The notes under the pieces: model-generated
The model's input: only the letters and a program-made list of their open reading frames with translations
Told to the model about the DNA's origin: nothing
The model's database searches: none
In this document: positions 50,361 through 58,639 of the stretch, piece after piece
How the letters are laid out: each line of letters opens with the position of its first letter
How positions within the stretch are numbered: the stretch's first letter is position 1
Made by a program: the position numbers and the translations under genes
NCBI GenBank assembly: GCA_003116975.1
Contig: BGKB01000197.1
Location: 1 to 64,000 of the forward strand
Source of the DNA: Aurantiochytrium sp. KH105
Lineage: Eukaryota; Sar; Bigyra; Thraustochytrida; Thraustochytriidae
Length of the DNA stretch: 64,000 nt
Direction of reading: 5' to 3'

Positions 50361-50620
50361 TTCACTGAAAAAGAAAGTGGAAGAGGAAGGAATCGCCTTG
50401 AATTGACAATGGTTTGCAGGTTTTTATTTTGGTTCGGAGACATCCACTTTTTGTTACCTTTTTTTGGTATGTAGTGATTGCGCAAGAACATGATGTATGA
50501 TCGACGCTTCTGTTTTTTATTCGGACTCGTTATTGTTTTCTTCCTATCCTTTTCCCCAAAGGCATGAAAGCTTATGATACGCTACGCTGACTGTGATCTA
50601 AAACGACAGATTCTCCAAAT

Positions 50621-52393
50621 TTAGTGAAATTTTGCGTCGTACAGGTTCTTGAGCTTCATGTATCGCTGATATGCATCCTGATTGCGCACAGGCTCGGAGG
50701 TTTTGGCCTGCTTGAGCCCACCCGTGAGCCCTTCGACACCGTTGTTGAAATCTCCATTCTCGTCGCTGTCGCTGTCGCTACTCATCCCGTCTCCTTCGTC
50801 CGAATACTCGAAGCGCACAGTTGAACGTCCCGCCGACGATGGCCGGGGTGATACCCGTGGTGAAAACGCTGACGACGATGGTGGAAGAGGCGGTGGCGGG
50901 GGAGGAGATGGCGACGCCGCAGAAGGCGAGGCTGATAGCCCTTGCAGAGAGTCTTTTCCCTTTTGATTTCCTACATGCGTGCCGGAGGCTGGCGATGTGA
51001 TTCGCAACGGAGACTGTCGACGTTGGCCCTTGGCTCTTGTAGCGAGTGCGCGTGTCTTTTCGCGTTCTTGCATGAGGCTGGACCGCAGTTGTTCAATCTT
51101 CCGTTGCGCCGTGCTTAGCCGGCGGTTCTGGTCTGCAGCTTGCGCCTTCAATTTGGCAACTTCTCCGACATCTGCGCGTGGCTCGGACTTGAGTTGCCGT
51201 ATTCGCCCCTTTTGCGACGCAACGGTCTTCTCCAAGGTTGCGATGCGCTCCAGAGCTGTCTGCTCACGACGCTTCAACGTTTGCTCGCGCGTACGAAGCC
51301 CACCCATACGTGTTTTGACGTCTTTTAGCTCACGCTGTAGCTCTCGCTCGCGCGCTTTGGCGTCAGCCAGTGCTCGTCGCAAGCCAGATTCAGTTTCTCT
51401 GGGTTTTTCTATTGCTTTACTGCTGCGCGACGAGATTTTCCGGGTTTTCCTCTTCACCTTCTTTGCTGTGGTTGGCTTTCGCAGAGCTTTTACTTTTGAA
51501 CTTGCTGCTCCTGCTGCTGCTGCTCCCGTTCTACCTTGTGACATTGACCGTCTGGGACGAGCCCCTGCGGAAAGAGTGCTTCGCCCTGACCGCTGCGTTG
51601 AGCGCGACCTCGCCGAACGTGCACTCTGAACGCTGTGCGGAGATTGGGCTGATCGTGCGTTGCGCTGGAGCTGCCGCCTACGAGATGACGAAAGTCTATC
51701 CGAACGCATCGACGCAGACGAAGACAAAGATCCGGCCGAGCTGGAGGAGTAGCCCCCAGGACTTTTGGACCGGGATCTTGATTTCGCGCTGCGGCGGACG
51801 CGCGAGACACGGGTCGAGAGGCGTCTATTGGTGTTTTTCTTGGATTTTTTCTTCGAATTAGCACTTTTTACACTCCTTCGGCGAAGGGCACCCTCGTCGT
51901 CATCCTCGTCGTCATCATCATCTGAAAGAAGTTCGTTGAATGTTGCAACTGCGGCGCGATGCTGATCGCGCCAGCGTCGCAAAAGGGTCTCGTCGTCTTC
52001 TTCTTGAAGCGCTTGGAGAAAAGAGTCCGTCGACCGATTTTCTTCCAGATGGTCCGCTGTGCCGTTCTTCGTATCGATCATCAGCGCGCCACCTCTGCTA
52101 CCGTTGCGAGAAGAAGGCGAAGCGGATGACACTGCTGCTGGCGACGACGTCTTCTTCGTGCCATCTTTGAAAGATTTTCGGGCTGCTTTATTCTTGACCG
52201 AGCTTGCCGTCGTCGTCGTCGTCGTCGTCGTATCCCACTTCGTATTGCGTTTGCCTCCGCTAGGATCGTAACGTATGCGCGTCGCCGCCGAGTTGATGGC
52301 CCGATCGCTGGCCTTGAGACTTGCCAACATGTCTTGCGCATATTCGCTCAGGTCTGCGCCTAGGCTGCTGCCGTCGCTACTCGCGTCGCTCAT
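50621..52393 (-). CDS. Ser/Arg-rich coiled-coil protein, unknown
   Basis: The product is 590 residues. The N-terminus (about 1-40) has a helix (ADLSEYAQDMLASLKASDRA) followed by a Thr run and Ser/Lys-rich sequence. An acidic patch (LLSDDDDDEDDDEG) lies near 160. Residues about 180-330 are Ser/Arg-rich (RSAKSRSRSKSPGGYSSS). A coiled coil follows at about 343-465 (RERELQRELKDVKTRMGGL, ERIATLEKTVASQKGRIRQL). A polyproline stretch (SPPPPPPLPPSSS) and an acidic, helical tail ending in YMKLKNLYDAKFH complete it. No catalytic domain is present. The composition is compatible with a nuclear or cytoskeletal scaffold, but I do not assign a family. The start at 52393 is the first ATG of the frame. Confidence 0.75.
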   Translation of the reverse strand: MSDASSDGSSLGADLSEYAQDMLASLKASDRAINSAATRIRYDPSGGKRNTKWDTTTTTTTTASSVKNKAARKSFKDGTKKTSSPAAVSSASPSSRNGSRGGALMIDTKNGTADHLEENRSTDSFLQALQEEDDETLLRRWRDQHRAAVATFNELLSDDDDDEDDDEGALRRRSVKSANSKKKSKKNTNRRLSTRVSRVRRSAKSRSRSKSPGGYSSSSAGSLSSSASMRSDRLSSSRRRQLQRNARSAQSPHSVQSARSARSRSTQRSGRSTLSAGARPRRSMSQGRTGAAAAGAASSKVKALRKPTTAKKVKRKTRKISSRSSKAIEKPRETESGLRRALADAKARERELQRELKDVKTRMGGLRTREQTLKRREQTALERIATLEKTVASQKGRIRQLKSEPRADVGEVAKLKAQAADQNRRLSTAQRKIEQLRSSLMQEREKTRALATRAKGQRRQSPLRITSPASGTHVGNQKGKDSLQGLSASPSAASPSPPPPPPLPPSSSAFSPRVSPRPSSAGRSTVRFEYSDEGDGMSSDSDSDENGDFNNGVEGLTGGLKQAKTSEPVRNQDAYQRYMKLKNLYDAKFH

Positions 52394-53184
52394 CGCGGCG
52401 CGGACCGTGGTACCGAACGCGCCCGCGTCCGCCCACCCCGGTCCGTGCGGCGCGCCTGACCTTGCTCAAAGAGGATCGTCTTTGTAGGCCCAGCCGTTGC
52501 ACCTGGTGTGACTGATCTGACTGTCTGTCTCACTGTGTCTGGTACCTGTAGTATGTGGGCCTACTACCCGGGGGACCCATTATCGATAAAGAGCGCCTCG
52601 GAAGAAAGCCAAAGAAGCACGCAGGACACCAGTGATTGCAGGCACAGATACAGGTAAGCCCACATAATGACTTGGGCCAAGGCTTGCCGAAGTGTAGCTC
52701 AAAGTTTGGTGCCATGATATTTGCCATAAGACAATGATCGTGCAATCTGCTCTTTAGCAAAGTGATCGAACACAATTATGTGATCTAATCAGCGCCAGCG
52801 AGAGAGAAGAGAGGCCCATGATAGGTTCGTAGTTGTTTCCCGTTCGATAGACTCTAGACATGACTTCGCCAAAAAAAAAGTGTCCGTTGTAATTGAGTGC
52901 GCGCTGAGGGCTCGCTGAAGCGCAACGGAAACATAGCTTGGGACCGGCCGAAGACTCGAGCTACTAAATAGTGAGCGTCTCGATCCGACGAAGCCAGTTC
53001 AAGTGAGGAAGGTGGTCAGGCAGCTTGTCAAACGGCCGCAAAGAGAAGACACCGCTCTGGCAGGCAGATCAGAAAAAGAAACACCTCGAATTGAAGTAGT
53101 TTGGAAGAGCCGTCTCGCACGGCGCGGCTTCCCTCCCTTGGGTCGGGTGTGCCAGGTCACGCCAGGAGGTTAAGAGGCATCAAG
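52394..53184. promoter_or_regulatory. divergent intergenic region, coiled-coil gene / TULIP-PqiA gene
   Basis: About 790 bp lie between divergent start codons. No repeats of note and no convincing ORF are present. It presumably holds both promoters. Confidence 0.5.
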
Positions 53185-56100
53185 ATGGATCTCCGCGTCG
53201 CTCGTGTGCTCTTCATCGTTGTCGCCTTCACAAATCTCGTTGGTCTTACCCAGGCCACTTTCGAAAGCTTGCTCGATGACACCATATTCAAGCTCGCCGA
53301 ACTCGACGTTGCTTTCGAGGTCCCCATTGATTTATTTGGTGCTATTATGGACGTGAGCGTCAGAAACCTTTCGTGCTACGACGTCTCAGTAGGCGACCTG
53401 TGGATCGAACCTAGTTTTGGCGATAATGAAAACGTCCAACGCGCTTTCGAGGCTGGGATAAAAAACTTCAGTCTCACGTGTGCCTGGGCATCCACTGCGA
53501 AAGTGCATGCGTCATATAATGACAATTTGATTACAGCTGACATTGCATTTGAGGTGAGCATAATGATCGACGATTTTGGAGTCGCGATCGCTTTGCAAAG
53601 CGAAAATTACGCAGAGTCTCCTCCCACGCAGCTCATGCTAAACTCCTGCAACATTGGTATTGACTGGGCCAAAAGCCTCGACTTTCAGGTGTCATTCGGA
53701 GAAGGTTTGGCTCCCTATGTCAAAGCTGCTCAGGATGTATTTGATAAGAATCTACTTGGCACCACTGCTGAGGCTTTAGAAAGTGTTTTTCATCTCAACG
53801 ATGACGACAATTTGGTCTGCCAGCTATTGCAGAACTCCCTCACATCTGGAGTCGACGCCCTCGCTACGTTTCTTTCCGAGTACAAGGTAAAAGGAGAGGA
53901 ATACGTGGACAGATTGAACGCGGAAGCCAGCGTGGCGCACATGAATGAAGAATGGGTCGACTTCGAAACGAGCGATATCTTCGGCATGGCTTTTGACGCT
54001 TTTAACAGTGGATTTGCACTCGATGATACGGGTCTTGCTCAAGTGAACTCCTCTGCTGCAGACCTCATTCGTTCCATCACCCAGAACACGGGTACTTTTG
54101 CCATCGAAGCTGGGAATGCCACATTGATCAACACAAGCTTGGGGAACATGTTTGCCCTGAATCTTGAGCTCGAAAGCATCAAGCTTGTCGGGCTCGACCA
54201 CGTCAGCAGCTTCAGTCCGGCACGGGTGTACGGCCCGCTTACGGTCGAAAGCAACATCTCCTTTGCCAGTCTTGAAGCAGAGATTGACCTCATTCTCGAC
54301 CTGGAGGTTCTCAGCAGCGTCAGCGCGTCTCAGCGTCGCCGCCTCGAGCAGATGGGCATTTCTGTTCAGCGCGAGAAGTTCAGTCTTTCGCTCGACGTGA
54401 ATGATCTCACCGTTAATCTGGCCTTTGCGATGGCGCTCAACAGTGTTCGGGCCTGGGATCTTGGCTTCGGCTCGGTGCTAGAGAATCCTTTCGAGTGTGT
54501 GCTCTCGACGATCGACCTCTTCCAGGCTGCACGAGTTTGGGGCGAGGTTGGGACGTTCAACGAAGTTCCGGTCTTGTCGGATCTCATTAGTCGTAATGTG
54601 ACGACCTTGATGCAGGGCATCTTGGAGGCTGCGCTGCACATCTATGGCCCGTCCGGATTGCAAGCGCTGCCCGGCATTTTGCTCGAGCAAGGTCCAGATT
54701 TGGTATCTTCAGCTTTTGGCTCGCTTATCCGCAACAGCGTATGCCCTGACCCTGTTGCGTACCAAGATGATGAGGTATACTTTGACTTTTCGAGCGACTC
54801 GTACTTTCGCCAGCTCGTTGACATGGTTGAGGATGACATTGTTCCCGAGATAAATGAAGAGTACATCAGGCCAATGACACAGTCTCAGAGTGGTGAGCCA
54901 GGCTCTTATATCCTTCAAGAGGATGAGTCCATGGCCGAACTGAGCATCCCAGTCGGTACATTTTCTATGTCGACTGCGGAGATTTCCGTGGGCGGCCTTG
55001 ACAGCATGTATGATGTTCACTTTATGGAAAGCCCACGAACCTTTGTGCTGCACAATTCTTTCCGGATGGGCGGACCAATTGACAGCACCAACGATCGAAG
55101 ACTTGCAGCTGCAAACGATACATCCCTGCCGCCCGTTACATTGTCGCTTGTTCTCGAGATCAATTTTGACGGTGACGCCACGAGCTTTGCCAACAAGTTC
55201 GAGTTTTCGGTTTCCTTTCAAGGATTGTACACCAATGTGGACTTTCTCGCCAAGGTGAACAGGACCGACTTTGAGACGATGAGCATCGAGCAACTTCTCG
55301 ACTTGAACTGTCTTCTTGCAAGACTTGACGACGCAGCCATCGAAGCCTTTGACGTCAGTTTCGAAGCCATTCGCGTCGGTCTGCGATGCATCGAATGCAC
55401 GTCGCCAGGTATAGTTGAGATGGAGCGCAAGGTTCAGAATGAGGAGTACCAGGATCAGTTCACAGATGTCATGAACGAGTGGATCGCCACAATCATCGAG
55501 CGATTCCGTGAGAAGATCGACCGCGCTCAGCTGGCCATCACCATCGAGGAGGCGCGGCAGGCGTGCGAGGGTACACTCACAGCGGAAAGCAGTAGCGAGG
55601 AGTATCATGCCGAGAGTGACTCGCGGCTCAGCATATTTGGCATCATCGGCGGAATGGCGCTCACCATGATTGTAGGTATGGGCGCCGGCTGCTGTCTCAA
55701 GATCGGCCAACGTGGTTGCTGCTTGAGCTGCAGACGTCGTCTGCGCCTTTTGTGCTGCCGAAGGCTTCGCTCCATGTCGACTGATGCAGATGAAGGCCGC
55801 GAAGCCTCCGCATCGGTGTCCTCGCGCGGGTCAGATGACTTGGCAAGCAGATTTGGCGACATTTTTCGTTTCAACTCAACTGCCTCGGACTCGGCAGATA
55901 TTGCGATTGCCGAAGACGCTCTCGACCTCGACGCTCCTTCTCTTGTAAGGCAATTCGGCGGTGCTGCCGAACGCGGAAAGGATCCGGTCGTGATAGAGGC
56001 CGAATTTCGCCTCATGAGGCAGCGGCGCGCAAGTTTAGCCTTGCACCCAGCGGTGCCTTGGTATGCACGCTACGGCGTGCTGGGGATGCTTAGCATGAAC

Positions 56101-57759
56101 GCTTTCCTTTTCGTGCTGGGCCATCTCATTGTGGCCGCCAACATCAATGTCCTGTTTACTGTCCTGGGCGACGAGGTTCTCATGGACAACGTGGCAGGGT
56201 TTTCTATTGGCAAGAGCATCAAGGATCTTTGGGACTCTGGGATTATTCCGCTGGCTCTCCTTCTTGCAAGTCTGAGCGGCGCCTTCCCCTACATCAAAGT
56301 GTTGACGATGCTCTTTTGCTGGATCACGCCGCCCCGCTTTCTATCGGTAACGCGGCGTGGCAAGGTTCTTGATGGCTTTGACACGGTTGGCAAGTGGTCT
56401 ATGATTGACGTGTACGTCCTTTTGCTAATCATGGTAGCCTTTGGCATCAACATCGAGAATCCACGGCTCGATATCTTGCCTGATGGCTTTTATGCCGCGC
56501 GAGTCTTTGTGGACCCCGCAGTGGGTCTCGTTTGTTTTACTGCAGCCGCCATGCTTTCACTTTTGTGCAACAATCTTCTTGTCTACTTTCACAGGAATGT
56601 CGTGGATGCCGACAACCAAGCTCTTCGCGAGCCCCAGCTGGCCGTTTCCGTGGCACGGCACTTGGAGGGAAAGTCGCCTGTATACGTTGACAACGACACT
56701 GAAGAGGTTCACTTCGAGGACTCTGATACTGCTGCTGCTGCTGCTGCCAACGCCTCAACAGCTTCTGCGTCCGCAGTGCAGGCAGTCACAAGGCAAGGTC
56801 GGCGATTTTCAACCTGGCTTGAGAGTGGCAATGATAAGGAGGAGCTCGAGGTCGTAAGTTTGCGATCTTTCGCGCTGCAGGACGGACGACGCCTTCGTTT
56901 CACTCGAATTGGTCGGCACAGCATCAGCGCACTACTATGCATTTGCGCGTTGCTTATTCTCGTGGGTCTCGTGATTCCATCGTTTGGCTTCCGCGTTCTT
57001 GGCGTCATTGGCATGTTCATGGATATTGATGAAGTCGAATCGTGGAAGCCATACTCTGTCCTAGACACCTTTGTGTTTGGCGCACGCCAAGCGTTTGAGT
57101 CTACCAACGACGAGCCTGGCTACATCGCAGGTGTTCTTTTTCTCTCCATGTCATACCTGGTGACGGCTGCGTTCTTTCCTCTGGTAACCTTGGGTGGACT
57201 GTCGTACATCTGGTTGGCCCCTCTCTCGATTCGCAGGCAAAAGTGGCTTTACCTGGTCACAGAAATTTGCTCCGCCTGGTCTTGCGTTGATGTATTCGTG
57301 GTTGGCCTCATTGTCGGTGTTTTGGAGCTCGGCCACATCTCCTATGTTCTTCTCAAGCCAGTGTGCAAGCATGTGCTGCCTCTCATCAATGATGTGCTTG
57401 TGCCAACAGGATTTGTGCAGGAAGAGAACGCCACCTGCCTCTACATCGCATCAAGCCTTGAGCCTGGGTGTGCTCTTCTCGTTGCCGGGGCGCTGCTCTC
57501 CAACATTCTGTCCCAGCTTATTCTACGAGCTGCCCACGCAGCAATTCACGAGCGTGAAACCCAAGAGCATCCACCCGTTCGTGATTTCGAGACCCCTGAT
57601 CCAAAGCACGAGGGGAAGAGCGGCAGGGTTGGATGTCTTTTGCGCGGGTGCTTGAGGTTAGCGCGCCTACTGCGATGGATTGAGTATCTAGACCCTGAGG
57701 CGGGGTCTGCACCCGACACGATCGTTGTTGCTGCAGGTCAGCTTGCAGCTGGTTTCTGA
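53185..57759 (+). CDS. TULIP-like ectodomain fused to two PqiA-like membrane modules
   Basis: The start is the ATG at 53185 (ATCAAGATGGATC); the frame upstream has only TTG. The product is 1524 residues. Residues 1-24 are a signal peptide. About 25-240 follows a BPI-like pattern: alternating beta strands (FEVSIMIDDFGVAIAL), a Cys in LMLNSCNIGID, then an amphipathic helix ending in LVCQLLQNSLTSGVDALATF, where BPI proteins have the disulphide partner. More strand-rich sequence with sequons fills 240-800. A transmembrane helix (SIFGIIGGMALTMIVGMG) near 815 is followed by a Cys/Arg cluster. The first PqiA-like four-helix module covers about 955-1150 (GKWSMIDVYVLLLIMVAF near 1069); the second covers about 1245-1500 (AWSCVDVFVVGLIVGVLEL near 1359). 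Bacterial PqiA partners MCE proteins in lipid transport between membranes. Here a lipid-binding ectodomain would take that place (inference). The PqiA call is firmer than the TULIP call. Confidence 0.75.
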   Translation: MDLRVARVLFIVVAFTNLVGLTQATFESLLDDTIFKLAELDVAFEVPIDLFGAIMDVSVRNLSCYDVSVGDLWIEPSFGDNENVQRAFEAGIKNFSLTCAWASTAKVHASYNDNLITADIAFEVSIMIDDFGVAIALQSENYAESPPTQLMLNSCNIGIDWAKSLDFQVSFGEGLAPYVKAAQDVFDKNLLGTTAEALESVFHLNDDDNLVCQLLQNSLTSGVDALATFLSEYKVKGEEYVDRLNAEASVAHMNEEWVDFETSDIFGMAFDAFNSGFALDDTGLAQVNSSAADLIRSITQNTGTFAIEAGNATLINTSLGNMFALNLELESIKLVGLDHVSSFSPARVYGPLTVESNISFASLEAEIDLILDLEVLSSVSASQRRRLEQMGISVQREKFSLSLDVNDLTVNLAFAMALNSVRAWDLGFGSVLENPFECVLSTIDLFQAARVWGEVGTFNEVPVLSDLISRNVTTLMQGILEAALHIYGPSGLQALPGILLEQGPDLVSSAFGSLIRNSVCPDPVAYQDDEVYFDFSSDSYFRQLVDMVEDDIVPEINEEYIRPMTQSQSGEPGSYILQEDESMAELSIPVGTFSMSTAEISVGGLDSMYDVHFMESPRTFVLHNSFRMGGPIDSTNDRRLAAANDTSLPPVTLSLVLEINFDGDATSFANKFEFSVSFQGLYTNVDFLAKVNRTDFETMSIEQLLDLNCLLARLDDAAIEAFDVSFEAIRVGLRCIECTSPGIVEMERKVQNEEYQDQFTDVMNEWIATIIERFREKIDRAQLAITIEEARQACEGTLTAESSSEEYHAESDSRLSIFGIIGGMALTMIVGMGAGCCLKIGQRGCCLSCRRRLRLLCCRRLRSMSTDADEGREASASVSSRGSDDLASRFGDIFRFNSTASDSADIAIAEDALDLDAPSLVRQFGGAAERGKDPVVIEAEFRLMRQRRASLALHPAVPWYARYGVLGMLSMNAFLFVLGHLIVAANINVLFTVLGDEVLMDNVAGFSIGKSIKDLWDSGIIPLALLLASLSGAFPYIKVLTMLFCWITPPRFLSVTRRGKVLDGFDTVGKWSMIDVYVLLLIMVAFGINIENPRLDILPDGFYAARVFVDPAVGLVCFTAAAMLSLLCNNLLVYFHRNVVDADNQALREPQLAVSVARHLEGKSPVYVDNDTEEVHFEDSDTAAAAAANASTASASAVQAVTRQGRRFSTWLESGNDKEELEVVSLRSFALQDGRRLRFTRIGRHSISALLCICALLILVGLVIPSFGFRVLGVIGMFMDIDEVESWKPYSVLDTFVFGARQAFESTNDEPGYIAGVLFLSMSYLVTAAFFPLVTLGGLSYIWLAPLSIRRQKWLYLVTEICSAWSCVDVFVVGLIVGVLELGHISYVLLKPVCKHVLPLINDVLVPTGFVQEENATCLYIASSLEPGCALLVAGALLSNILSQLILRAAHAAIHERETQEHPPVRDFETPDPKHEGKSGRVGCLLRGCLRLARLLRWIEYLDPEAGSAPDTIVVAAGQLAAGF

Positions 57760-58001
57760 CCATCTATCTATATCTTCTTTTCGCTCTCGAGCAACCTAAG
57801 AAATTTTTGCACGTTCATTTTTTTAAATTCTAGATATCGCAAACTAATGTCCGTGATGCCTGGCTACGGCTGATACTGCTACTGCTGCTGTAAATGTTGC
57901 GCAGCATTGACTTCACGAAGGAGAATCAACGAAGACTTCTGGACAGGCCTCGGCTTTGGATTTTCAGAATCTCCCCAAGCGACCCCACCACATCATCATC
58001 G

Positions 58002-58032
<31 letters not shown>

Positions 58033-58280
58033 AGCGAGAGCGCCACTTTGTATCCCACAGCTCATCTTTATGAGACGATGCCAGTGAAAACAGCGCATTG
58101 CTTGCTATGTTATCTAAATACCTAGATGCTACTTCAAGTTGGCCCCCGCCTCAACGGATAGGTGTGTACTTCTGCATAATAAGACTAAAGAATGCAACGT
58201 CGCAGGCGGAAGCTCTGGTTCGCAGGCTGTAAAAGCAGACAGACAGGACTGTTTAAATGACGTCGACAAGAATCAATGTG

Positions 58281-58316
<36 letters not shown>

Positions 58317-58639
58317 AAGAACGAGCGAGCGAGAGATTTTTTAGCGAGAGAAAGTACACCTACTGCATTCCATTGCACAGCATAGCGCTTTGCAACGTGG
58401 CGAGACCGTGCTGTCTCGTGCGACGTGCGCAGCAATCGCTGTGCGCGGGCACAGTTGTGAAAAGCTAGACTTTGCGGTCCACGCGCTTCTGCGGCGTGGT
58501 CTAGACAAGCGATAGTGTCGTGTGGTGTGAATTCTCCGTATCGTGTTATTGAACATCGTGGGGTGTCGTGTCACGCCGTACGAGGCGATAAAGCTCTTGT
58601 CTCAGCTTAAAATCCGAAGGGTGCGACTCGCTACGCACG
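57760..58639. other. intergenic region between two plus-strand genes
   Basis: No gene is seen. It contains a (CT)n tract at 58006-58032 and a (GA)n tract at about 58280-58312. The left part is the 3' flank of the PqiA-like gene; the right part is the promoter of the next gene. Confidence 0.5.
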
